From Deltaproteobacteria bacterium (GTDB taxonomy: Bacteria; Desulfobacterota; Desulfobacteria; Desulfobacterales; JAFDDL01): a DNA stretch of 12,391 nucleotides. The stretch is from the NCBI GenBank assembly GCA_019310865.1, contig JAFDDL010000051.1, forward strand, positions 1 through 12,391, read 5' to 3'. The position numbers and the translations under genes were made by a program. This document shows positions 5,515 through 12,391 of this stretch, piece by piece. How positions within the stretch are numbered: position 1 is the first letter of the stretch; each line of letters opens with the position of its first letter. The notes beneath the pieces were generated by a model that saw only the letters and a list, made by a program, of their open reading frames with translations, was not told the origin of the DNA and did not search any database.

Positions 5515-7521
5515 ATGAAAGACTTGTTGTTTCAACCGATCAAATTAAACACCCTTGAACTGAAAAACAGAATCTGCATGCCGGCCATGCATCTGAACAT
5601 GTGCAACAACTTTGAAGTGACCGATCAGCTCATTGACTTTTATGCCGAACGCGCCAGGGGTGGTGCTGGTTTGATTACGGTCGGGTTTGCAACAGTGGAT
5701 GAGCTTTCCGGCGGCCCGCTTTTTATCGGGGCGCATCAGGACGCTTTTATTCCCGGACTTCGCCGTCTGGCAACCGCTATCAAGGAAAACGGATCGGCTG
5801 CCGCGGTTCAGATCAATCATCCGGGCCGATACGCATTTTCCCATTTAATCAAAAAACAACCGATTGCCCCCTCCGCGGTGGCCAGCCGGTATACACGGGA
5901 AACCCCCCGGGAGCTTCCCATTGAAGAGATCAGCCAGGTGGTGCATCGATTTGCCCAAGCTGCTCGCCGGGTCAAGGAGGCCGGGTTTGACTGTGTCGAA
6001 GTGCTCAGTTCCACCGGGTACCTGATCAGCCAGTTTCTGTCCCCCGTCTCCAACAAGCGCACCGATGCCTATGGCGGATCGTTGGGAAACCGGATGCGCT
6101 TTGGCCTCGAGGTGTTGGCCGCTGTTCGCAGCGCCGTGGGCCCTGATTACCCGATCCTCGTTCGCATGAACGGAAACGATTTCATGCCCGGCGGAAACGG
6201 CCGGGAGGAGCTTCAGGCTTACGCAAAGGCTCTGTCGGATGCCGGCGTCGATGCGCTTAATGTCAATGTCGGGTGGCATGAAGCTCGGGTGCCCCAGATT
6301 ACCACCGCTGTGCCCAGGGGAATTTACGGGTATTTATCCCGGGGGATAAAAGAACGGGTGGATGTACCGGTCATCGCCGGTCATCGCATCAATGATCCGG
6401 AAACCGCCCGGGAGATGCTTACCGACGGGTTATGCGACATGGTGGCCATGGGCCGCCCCCTGATCGCCGATCCCGATCTGCCGGAAAAGGCCCGATCAGG
6501 ACAGGAAGACATGATCGTTCACTGTGTCGGGTGCGCCCAAGGGTGTTTCGATCATCTTTTCAAGGAAATACACGTCGAGTGTCTGTGCAATCCCAAGGCA
6601 GGTCATGAAAAGGAATGCCGCCTAACCGAAACCGGATCGCCGCTAAAGGTGATGGTGGTGGGCGGCGGGGCGGCCGGGATGAGCGCAGCGCTTGCCGCTG
6701 CGGAATGCGGCCACACGGTGACCTTGTACGAAAAAGCAAACCAGCTCGGTGGTCAGCTGTTCCTGGCGGCAGCGCCTCCGGGTCGGGAAGAATTTGCCGA
6801 ATTTGCCCGGGACCTGGCAAACCAGGTTCTAAACAGCCGTGTTCAGGTCGTGTTGAACCAGACAGTGGATGAGGCTCTTGTTGACCAAGCGGCGCCCGAT
6901 GCCGTGATCTTGTCAACGGGGGCCGTCCCCCTGACCTTGCCCATACCGGGCGTGGACCTTGCCCATGTGGTGCAGGCCTGGGACGTCTTGCTCAACCGGG
7001 TGACCACCGGCAAGCGGGTGGTGGTCATCGGCGGCGGGGCCGTGGGGCTGGAAACGGCGCTTTTCTTAGCGGAAAAGGGAACCTTATCCGGAGAAGCCGT
7101 CAAGTTTTTGCTGGTCAACCGGGCCGAGGATCCCGAGACGCTCTTTGAGCTGGCCAGTAAGGGCTCCAAAGAAATTGTCATGATTGAAATGATTCCCAAG
7201 ATCGGCAAGGATGTCGGCATGACCACCCGCTGGACCATGCTTCAGGATCTGGCCCGACAAGGTGTGACCGTCCAGGTCAATACCAAGGCATTAGAGATCA
7301 CCGAAACCGGTGTCAAGGTAGAACGAGACGGCGCCCCAGATTTTATTGCCGCCGACACCGTGGTGCTGGCGGCCGGCGCTCGACCTTATAACCCGCTTTC
7401 GGATCTGCTGGAGAAGAAGGGGATAGCCTGCCAGGTAGTGGGGGATGCCGGTCGCATCGGCCTGGCCTTTGATGCCGTGCACCAGGGATTTGCGGCGGGC
7501 AAGAATGTCGGCGCAATATAA
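5515..7521 (+). CDS. 2,4-dienoyl-CoA reductase-like NADH:flavin oxidoreductase (OYE/FadH family; FMN, 4Fe-4S, FAD)
   Basis: This 668-aa cytoplasmic enzyme has three parts. The first is an Old-Yellow-Enzyme TIM barrel (about 1-330) keeping both FadH catalytic residues: Tyr169 in STGYLISQFL and His255 in GWHEARVP. The second is a 4Fe-4S cluster site with Cys337, Cys340, Cys344 and Cys356. The third is a C-terminal FAD/NAD(P)H module with GGGAAG at 383-388 and GGGAVG at 506-511. Residues about 523-552 form an insertion in the second nucleotide fold, as I recall from anaerobic enoate reductase and BaiCD-type proteins. The family reduces C=C bonds of dienoyl-CoA, enoates or enones, with electrons passing from NAD(P)H via FAD and the cluster to FMN. 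AGGAGG lies 4 bases before the ATG. The downstream hydrolase and upstream MarR suggest a regulated catabolic unit; the substrate is unknown. Confidence 0.9.
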   Translation: MKDLLFQPIKLNTLELKNRICMPAMHLNMCNNFEVTDQLIDFYAERARGGAGLITVGFATVDELSGGPLFIGAHQDAFIPGLRRLATAIKENGSAAAVQINHPGRYAFSHLIKKQPIAPSAVASRYTRETPRELPIEEISQVVHRFAQAARRVKEAGFDCVEVLSSTGYLISQFLSPVSNKRTDAYGGSLGNRMRFGLEVLAAVRSAVGPDYPILVRMNGNDFMPGGNGREELQAYAKALSDAGVDALNVNVGWHEARVPQITTAVPRGIYGYLSRGIKERVDVPVIAGHRINDPETAREMLTDGLCDMVAMGRPLIADPDLPEKARSGQEDMIVHCVGCAQGCFDHLFKEIHVECLCNPKAGHEKECRLTETGSPLKVMVVGGGAAGMSAALAAAECGHTVTLYEKANQLGGQLFLAAAPPGREEFAEFARDLANQVLNSRVQVVLNQTVDEALVDQAAPDAVILSTGAVPLTLPIPGVDLAHVVQAWDVLLNRVTTGKRVVVIGGGAVGLETALFLAEKGTLSGEAVKFLLVNRAEDPETLFELASKGSKEIVMIEMIPKIGKDVGMTTRWTMLQDLARQGVTVQVNTKALEITETGVKVERDGAPDFIAADTVVLAAGARPYNPLSDLLEKKGIACQVVGDAGRIGLAFDAVHQGFAAGKNVGAI

Positions 7522-7584
7522 TTTTGCTGGTAAGGATCGATGTAAATTCGTATATGGTTTTAAATTGAAAGGAAACAATTACCC

Positions 7585-8562
7585 ATGGTACAAGAAATAA
7601 GCCAGGATCTATTTTGCATAGAAGTGCCGCTGCCGAACAGCCCGCTGAAATACCTGAATTCCTATGTTGTACGCGCCCCGGATCGCAGTTTGATTATCGA
7701 TACCGGATTAAACAGCAAGGTATGCCTGGAGGCTATGGAGAACGGTTTGGACACATTAGGTGTCGATCTGGCCAATGCGGACATTTTCATCACCCATTTT
7801 CATGCCGACCATTTCAGCCTGGTTCCGAAATTAAAAAAACCCACCACCCAAATTTTTTTTAACCGACCGGAAACGGAGCTGATGGAAAACTGGCAGGGGT
7901 TTGGAGAGATGCTCGAAAATGCCGGCCGCCATGGTATTCCACGAGACAGGCTGAAATCGATGCTGGAAGCGCACCCGGGCAGTAAATTCGGTGCCGACTG
8001 GGCCCCTGAGCTGAAGGTCCTATCGGAAGGACAGACGTTGAACTATGGTGATTACACATTCACCTGTGTTGAAACGCCGGGCCATACGTTGGGCCATATA
8101 TGTCTCTATGAGGCAAAGCGTAAGATTTTTGTCTCCGGCGATCATGTACTCATCGACATCACACCGAATATTCAGTGCTGGACCGACCATGAAAACCCAC
8201 TAAAGCAGTATATGGAAAGCCTTGAGAAGGTTCGCCATCTTGACGTGACGCTCGTTTTACCCGGCCACCGACGCCGGTTTTCAGACCTGGAATCACGAAT
8301 CGATGAGCTGATTTCCCATCACGAGAAGCGGTTGGATGAGGTACGCGATATTCTCGATAGTGGGCCTCTAAACGCTTTTGAGACCGCTTCCCGAATGACA
8401 TGGGATATCAAGGCGGATCGCTGGGAGGATTTTCCCGTCGCACAGCAATGGTTTGCGACCGGTGAAGCATTGTCCCATTTGCGATACCTTGAAGAAAATG
8501 GGGAAATCGTAAGGCAGTCGACCGGGGCGCATATTCAGTTTGCCCTTTCAATAACGGACTGA
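7585..8562 (+). CDS. metallo-beta-lactamase-fold hydrolase with C-terminal winged-helix domain
   Basis: This 325-aa protein carries the full di-metal site of the MBL fold: His71, His73, Asp75 and His76 in THFHADH, His167 in TPGHTLGH, Asp186 in VSGDHV, and His228 in LPGHRRRF. Residues about 235-320 form a helical tail (DELISHHEKRLDEV...) ending in LSHLRYLEENGEIVR, which resembles the winged-helix extension of LACTB2-type proteins. There is no signal peptide, so it is probably cytoplasmic. AAAGGAA about 10 bases upstream supports the ATG at 7585. It starts 63 bases after the flavoenzyme with no terminator between, suggesting cotranscription. A thioesterase, lactonase or similar hydrolase acting on the reductase product is plausible, but the family is too broad for a substrate call. 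Confidence 0.85.
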   Translation: MVQEISQDLFCIEVPLPNSPLKYLNSYVVRAPDRSLIIDTGLNSKVCLEAMENGLDTLGVDLANADIFITHFHADHFSLVPKLKKPTTQIFFNRPETELMENWQGFGEMLENAGRHGIPRDRLKSMLEAHPGSKFGADWAPELKVLSEGQTLNYGDYTFTCVETPGHTLGHICLYEAKRKIFVSGDHVLIDITPNIQCWTDHENPLKQYMESLEKVRHLDVTLVLPGHRRRFSDLESRIDELISHHEKRLDEVRDILDSGPLNAFETASRMTWDIKADRWEDFPVAQQWFATGEALSHLRYLEENGEIVRQSTGAHIQFALSITD

Positions 8563-8621
8563 TGCCGATTCTACCACGTGTTTACGAGGCTTTCATCTGA
8601 AAGGCACTTAAAAGTGAAGCC

Positions 8622-8640
8622 ATCCCGCTTGTAGCGGGGT
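8622..8640. terminator. hairpin between convergent genes, probable two-way terminator
   Basis: ATCCCGCT (8622-8629) and AGCGGGGT (8633-8640) form an 8-bp stem, including one G-T pair, around a TGT loop. It lies in the 124-base gap between the convergent hydrolase and response-regulator genes, where a terminator for both is expected. Neither side has a good T-run, so intrinsic termination would be weak. A second small dyad, CACTTAAAAGTG, lies about 15 bases to its left. Confidence 0.45.
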
Positions 8641-8686
8641 TGCGAACCTTTAATAACGCCGCAAATGGAAGCCTCCGGAACAGGTG

Positions 8687-10051
8687 CTACATTAGGCCGT
8701 AGGTTTTCAGCTTCTTATGCAAGGTCTTTCTCGTAATCCCAAGACGCCGCGCCGCCTCGCTTTTATTGCCGCCCACTGCGGACAAGGTCTGCAAAATCGC
8801 CGTCTTTTCTACTTTTTCCAATGGAATTCCCGTCAGATTCTGTTCACCGGGAGGCGGCGAATCAGAGGTGGGTTCCGACGATGGAATGGTCGGCATATCG
8901 TCTTCACCCAGATAAGCCGCACGGGAAAGGACCACACCACGTTCCACGGCGTTCATCAATTCCCGGACATTTCCCGGCCAGGAATGCCGGATCATTCGAT
9001 CCATGGCGCCCGGTGTGAATCCCTTGATCTCTTTCCGGTTCTCCTTCACAAATTGTTGTAGAAAATTATGCGCCAGAAGGGGAATATCCTCCCGCCGGGA
9101 CCGAAGGGACGGGACCTGAATTTCCACTACGTTGAGCCGGTAGTATAAATCCTCTCTGAATCGCCCCTGGCGGATCAGCTCGGACAGATCCTTGTTGGTA
9201 GCCGCCATGAGACGGACATCCACAGCAATCTCCTGCTCACCGCCCACACGGGTAATTTCTCTTTCCTGGATCACCCGCAGCAGCTTTACCTGCATGGTCA
9301 GGGGCATTTCACTGATTTCATCCAAAAGGAGCGTCCCCTTTTCGGCCTGAACAAATCGCCCTTCCTTTCGCCGGTCTGCTCCTGTGAAAGCACCTTTCTC
9401 GTGGCCGAACAACTCGGATTCAAACAGGGTTTCGGTGATGGCGGCACAGTTGATTTTAACAAACGGCCCCTTCTTTCTGGCGCTGTTATAGTGGATGGCA
9501 CCGGCGATTAACTCCTTGCCGGTCCCGGATTCGCCGCTGATCAAAACGGTTGCTTCCGACGGGGCCACCTGGGAGACCGTTTCCAGAAGCCCGGTCATTG
9601 CAGGACTGTTGCCGATAATATGCCGGCGGTCAAACTGCTCTTCGATTCTCTCTTTCAGGAGCCGGTTTTCCTCTTTGAGCCGCAGGTGCTCCATGGCCCG
9701 GGCCATGATCAGCCGGAGCTTGTCAAAATCAAGGGGTTTGGTCAGATAGTCGTACGCGCCGTTTTTCAGGGCGGTTACCGCCGTTTCCACGGAAGAGTAG
9801 GCGGTCATGATGATAATGGGGATGGCCGGGTTGTGCGCCTTGATCGCTTCAAGTGCCTCGAGTCCGGAGACTTTCAGCATTCGAATATCCATGAGAATCA
9901 GATCAAACGGGCGCGCCTTGGCCATTTCAATGGCGCTGCCGCCGTCGTCGGCCTCGTCGATTGCGTATCCCCAGCCGCTGAGCAGTGCCCGCAGCATGGT
10001 CCGATGGGCGGTGTCATCATCCACAACCAATATGCCGGCCCGTTTGTCCAT
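8687..10051 (-). CDS. zraR: sigma-54-dependent response regulator, ZraR-like (receiver, AAA+, Fis-type HTH)
   Basis: The 454 residues follow the NtrC-class order. The receiver (about 5-120) has acidic Asp11/Asp12, phospho-acceptor Asp55, Thr83 in IMTAYSSVETAV and Lys105. The AAA+ domain (about 142-375) has Walker A GESGTGKE (173-180), the sigma-54-contacting GAFTGA (220-225), Walker B LLLDEISE (241-248) and the sensor-region arginines. The C-terminal Fis-like helix-turn-helix covers 429-453 (NKSEAARRLGITRKTL). Runs such as NPAIPIIIMTAYSSVETAV and QVAPSEATVLISG closely follow E. coli ZraR, which activates the envelope-stress/zinc gene zraP. The gene starts 3 bases after the kinase stop with AAGGAG 9 bases before its ATG, so the pair is cotranscribed. 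Target promoters are not evident in this window, and the inducing signal may differ from zinc. Confidence 0.92.
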   Translation of the reverse strand: MDKRAGILVVDDDTAHRTMLRALLSGWGYAIDEADDGGSAIEMAKARPFDLILMDIRMLKVSGLEALEAIKAHNPAIPIIIMTAYSSVETAVTALKNGAYDYLTKPLDFDKLRLIMARAMEHLRLKEENRLLKERIEEQFDRRHIIGNSPAMTGLLETVSQVAPSEATVLISGESGTGKELIAGAIHYNSARKKGPFVKINCAAITETLFESELFGHEKGAFTGADRRKEGRFVQAEKGTLLLDEISEMPLTMQVKLLRVIQEREITRVGGEQEIAVDVRLMAATNKDLSELIRQGRFREDLYYRLNVVEIQVPSLRSRREDIPLLAHNFLQQFVKENRKEIKGFTPGAMDRMIRHSWPGNVRELMNAVERGVVLSRAAYLGEDDMPTIPSSEPTSDSPPPGEQNLTGIPLEKVEKTAILQTLSAVGGNKSEAARRLGITRKTLHKKLKTYGLM

Positions 10052-10054
10052 GGC

Positions 10055-11836
10055 TCAAGACTCCTTTTCCGATTGACTCGTATCGGCCGACGGCAGAAAA
10101 ATTGTCATGACCATCCCCTGATCCGCCTGACTTTCCGGTGTGATCTGCCCCTGGTGTGCTTCGATGATGTTATGCACAATGGCCAGTCCCAGGCCGGTAC
10201 CGGAGGGTTTTGTGGTGTAATACGGGTCGAAGATGTGGGCCGTATCGTCTGCAGCGATACCGGTCCCCGTGTCGGATATTCGGATGACAACGCCATCCAT
10301 TTTAGCGGCATTTTGAGCCTCTACCCGCAACACCCCCCCGCTTTTCATGGCGTCAAGCGAATTGAGATAGAGGTTGAGCAGGACCTGATGCATGCGATCC
10401 CGATCAAGAAAGCCTTTCAGGTCCGTGGGGTGGCACTGCTGTTCAATTCTGACATCATTCTCTTGGGCCTGTTTTTTTACAAGTAATAACGATTCCTCCA
10501 CAAGCACATTGATATCACACCATTTTTTTGTGATGGTTACCGGGCGGGCAAATTCCAGAAGCTGACCCACGACCCGATTGAGTTTATCGACTTCCTGGAT
10601 CATGACGCTCGTAATTTTCTGGTCTTCGGAGACATCCGGGTATCGCTCCTTGAAATAAGTGGCAAATCCCTTGATGGAACTGAGTGGATTTCGAATTTCG
10701 TGAGCCACACCGGCGGCCAGGCGGCCCACGGTCGCCAGTCGTCGACTCCGGGCCACCTTTATTTGAAGTGTCTGGACCTCGGTCAGATCTTTCATGAGCA
10801 AAACAGATCCGAAGGAAAACCCGACTGGTTCCTCAAGCACCGTTGCATTGATTTCCAGGGGAATGAAGCGGCCGTCCGTGAGCCGGCAGGTAACCTGGGC
10901 ATCCACAACGCGCTGTTGGTCATCGAGTTGTGCGATCAGGTCGTTGAGCTGTTGGGGAAGCATGTCCCGGGCGTCTTTGCCAATTACGTCGGCATCGGAA
11001 AGGTTCAACAGGTCTGCGGCCGCCTGATTGACCGTTGCCAGGGTTTTGTTTGAATCCAACGCGATCAGCCCAATGGGCATGTGACTGACGATATTGTCGG
11101 AAAACGCCTGCACCCGGGACAGGGATTGCCGGGTGGCGCGATAACGCTGTGCCAGAAATAACAGGACAACACCGGCAAAACCAATCAGCGCCAGAACCGC
11201 ACCCATCACAATGGTTTGCCGCGTATCGGCCCGGCGCGCGCTTTCAACCGTGCTCATATCGAGTCCCACAAAGATGACCCAGTCATCGGCGGTTGGAATA
11301 TCCAGGCGTTTCATCAACTGACGAAACCGCTGGAAAAACGCATCATGGCGAGGGCCCAAACTTCTTGGGGGACCTGCAGGCGAAAAGCGTCTCATGACTT
11401 CATAGATTGCCTTTCCCTGGGGCGGTTTCACGATTCGCCCGGTTACGTTGGGGTCTTTGATGATGGCTTTGAGATCGAGGTCGGTGACATGCACCCCGCC
11501 GATAAGCGCCGGATTGCTGTGAGCGACAACGCGTCCGGACAGGTCCGTGACGTGAAGATAGGCGATATCGGGCTGCTGGGCCGTTTCAATGAGCAATCGT
11601 TGAAGCTGGAAGCTGTTCCAATGGGTCCCCATGACACCTGTCCGGGTTCCGGCTTCAAAAGAACGGATCAATGCGGCGCCCTTTTCAAGCAGCATCCGCG
11701 TGCTGTTTAGCTTTTGCCGGTGGATGTTCTCAACGGTCATAAAGGCGAACAGCGGTACGAGCAGCGTCATGGCGCCCAACAGGATCCAGGGCGGCATACC
11801 GGCCCAAAATCTGCCTGTCTGGTTTGGTTCAGTCAT
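10055..11836 (-). CDS. zraS: membrane sensor histidine kinase, ZraS-like with an added PAS domain
   Basis: The 593 residues contain TM1 (about 15-33), a periplasmic sensor domain (about 34-206), TM2 (about 207-229), a PAS domain (about 241-350), HisKA with phospho-acceptor His379 in AAGVAHEIRNPLSSIKGF, and a HATPase domain with the N-box around Asn492, DTGTGI (522-527) and GTGLGL (546-551). The sensor start (LLEKGAALIRSFEAGTRTG) and VTDLSGRVVAHSNP closely resemble E. coli ZraS. That protein has 465 residues and no PAS; the extra length here is mainly the PAS segment, which could add a cytoplasmic redox or ligand input. The ATG at 11836 has only a weak ribosome site. A TAGACA at 11873-11868 is a possible -35 element. 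The kinase phosphorylates the adjacent regulator. Zinc sensing is inferred only. Confidence 0.9.
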   Translation of the reverse strand: MTEPNQTGRFWAGMPPWILLGAMTLLVPLFAFMTVENIHRQKLNSTRMLLEKGAALIRSFEAGTRTGVMGTHWNSFQLQRLLIETAQQPDIAYLHVTDLSGRVVAHSNPALIGGVHVTDLDLKAIIKDPNVTGRIVKPPQGKAIYEVMRRFSPAGPPRSLGPRHDAFFQRFRQLMKRLDIPTADDWVIFVGLDMSTVESARRADTRQTIVMGAVLALIGFAGVVLLFLAQRYRATRQSLSRVQAFSDNIVSHMPIGLIALDSNKTLATVNQAAADLLNLSDADVIGKDARDMLPQQLNDLIAQLDDQQRVVDAQVTCRLTDGRFIPLEINATVLEEPVGFSFGSVLLMKDLTEVQTLQIKVARSRRLATVGRLAAGVAHEIRNPLSSIKGFATYFKERYPDVSEDQKITSVMIQEVDKLNRVVGQLLEFARPVTITKKWCDINVLVEESLLLVKKQAQENDVRIEQQCHPTDLKGFLDRDRMHQVLLNLYLNSLDAMKSGGVLRVEAQNAAKMDGVVIRISDTGTGIAADDTAHIFDPYYTTKPSGTGLGLAIVHNIIEAHQGQITPESQADQGMVMTIFLPSADTSQSEKES

Positions 11837-12170
11837 ACGAGATTTCTAAAGCAAATCATGTACAATCTGTCTAAACAGTAACCACCTCATCACAATCGCA
11901 GCCGCCGGACAGACATGTGAACGCCCATGGATTCCGTGATAACACCACATGGGTTCGTCCTCGCGATAGCGCCAACCCACCTTGAAAATTAAGACAGTCT
12001 TTCACTGTCCAGCTGTGGGAGTGGGTAGTTTTTACTCGGTTTAATCCTATGCTCATCCCGATCTGGGTAATAAGTATCCACTATTTGATCTGAAATCGCA
12101 ATCCTGATGTTCAGATTACAATATGTGTCTCCGTGTTTCGTTTTGAAAGTATCGGAGCGATTTCACGATG
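11837..12170. other. 334-base intergenic region upstream of the kinase, no convincing gene
   Basis: No open frame here has a ribosome site or recognisable product. Three possible stem-loops are visible. CTCCG/CGGAG with an inner TTTC/GAAA lies near 12129-12156, just beyond the stop of the 55-aa gene. GACAGT (11993-11998) and ACTGTC (12004-12009) flank a 5-base loop and are followed on the minus strand by TTAATTTTC, a weak terminator-like layout for that small gene. A third, GAAC...CCATG with CATGGGTTC (about 11919-11956), lies in the kinase leader. Confidence 0.4.
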
Positions 12171-12338
12171 TCACGTGGTAGCAAGTTTTTCCAGACACTC
12201 ATCCACACATTTTCGGTAACCGGTTTTAAAGGTTTTGGATCCATCCCGGTTTTCGACCACCTCCAGATGTTTCCGGTCGCTGTCGTAGGTGCATTTATGA
12301 TCGCAATCCATTTCTTTTTTGGTAACGTGATTACTCAT
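12171..12338 (-). CDS. 55-aa cysteine microprotein with twin CX3C motifs
   Basis: ATG at 12338-12336 reads to TGA at 12173-12171 and encodes 55 charged, soluble residues. AGGAGG lies 8 bases upstream; the in-frame ATG at 12344 is too close to it. Two CX3C motifs occur, Cys12/Cys16 (MDCDHKCTYD) and Cys44/Cys48 (RKCVDECLEKL), separated by 27 residues containing HLEVVENRDGSKTFKTGY, which looks like a beta-hairpin. Paired CX3C motifs suit a disulfide-linked helical hairpin or metal site, but I recognise no family. The second motif matches that of the 43-aa protein at 276-407. It lies upstream of, and in the same direction as, the ZraSR-like genes, 334 bases away, so cotranscription is possible but not shown. 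Confidence 0.65.
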   Translation of the reverse strand: MSNHVTKKEMDCDHKCTYDSDRKHLEVVENRDGSKTFKTGYRKCVDECLEKLATT

Positions 12339-12391
12339 GATCATTCCCTCCTGCGCATCAAAGGGTTTAACGTTTCTGAACCTCTTTATTC

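Noticed and set aside
5600..7521. Possible gene fusion in the 668-aa flavoenzyme
   Set aside because: The OYE barrel plus 4Fe-4S plus FAD/NAD(P)H module is the normal FadH-family architecture and length.
9620..10486. 288-aa plus-strand open frame antisense to the two-component genes
   Set aside because: It is the reverse-strand shadow of two well-supported genes with all expected motifs, and it has no recognisable domains.
11871..12056. 61-aa minus-strand open frame upstream of the kinase
   Set aside because: It has no Shine-Dalgarno before its ATG, no recognisable domain, and overlaps hairpin-forming leader sequence. It looks like a chance frame.

Overview
The window looks like chromosomal DNA of an anaerobic Gram-negative bacterium, most plausibly a Desulfobacterota (Desulfosarcina/Desulfobacteraceae-type) organism. 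This rests on the mix of genes (a 4Fe-4S/FMN/FAD enone reductase with the insertion common in anaerobes, a sigma-54 two-component pair) and on REP-like intergenic repeats. It is an inference; no rRNA or other marker gene is present.

Layout. (1) 1-695: the last 26 residues of a ribbon-helix-helix-type protein, a 163-bp fold-back palindrome, a 43-aa membrane microprotein on the minus strand, and the leader of the first operon with a terminator-like hairpin. (2) 696-3824, plus strand: a methionine-type aminotransferase overlapping an omega-amidase (YbdL and YafV relatives), followed closely by a THUMP-domain rRNA guanine-N2 methyltransferase. (3) 3795-4694, minus strand: an EamA/DMT transporter whose 3' end overlaps the methyltransferase by 30 bp. 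(4) 4744-4927: a 14-bp perfect palindrome and a cluster of three REP-like repeats between the transporter and a MarR regulator. (5) 4953-8562, plus strand: MarR regulator, a 2,4-dienoyl-CoA reductase-like flavoenzyme and a metallo-beta-lactamase-fold hydrolase, probably a regulated catabolic or detoxification unit. (6) 8687-11836, minus strand: a ZraSR-like two-component system whose kinase carries an added PAS domain. (7) 11837-12391: a long leader or intergenic stretch and a 55-aa cysteine-motif microprotein.

How the genes relate. The first two enzymes form the classic transaminase/omega-amidase couple: transamination of methionine or glutamine yields keto acids, and the amidase removes the alpha-keto-omega-amide made when glutamine is the amino donor. 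The MarR protein probably controls the flavoenzyme/hydrolase genes and perhaps the divergent exporter. The ZraSR-like pair would activate sigma-54 promoters, but I saw no convincing -24/-12 site in the window.

The most unusual material is small or non-coding. Two unannotated microproteins, one at each end of the window, share an RKCx3CxEK[VL] motif and the same Shine-Dalgarno/start layout. The long palindrome has a miniature version that supplies the MarR stop codon. The REP cluster has one inverted arm able to pair with either of two direct copies.
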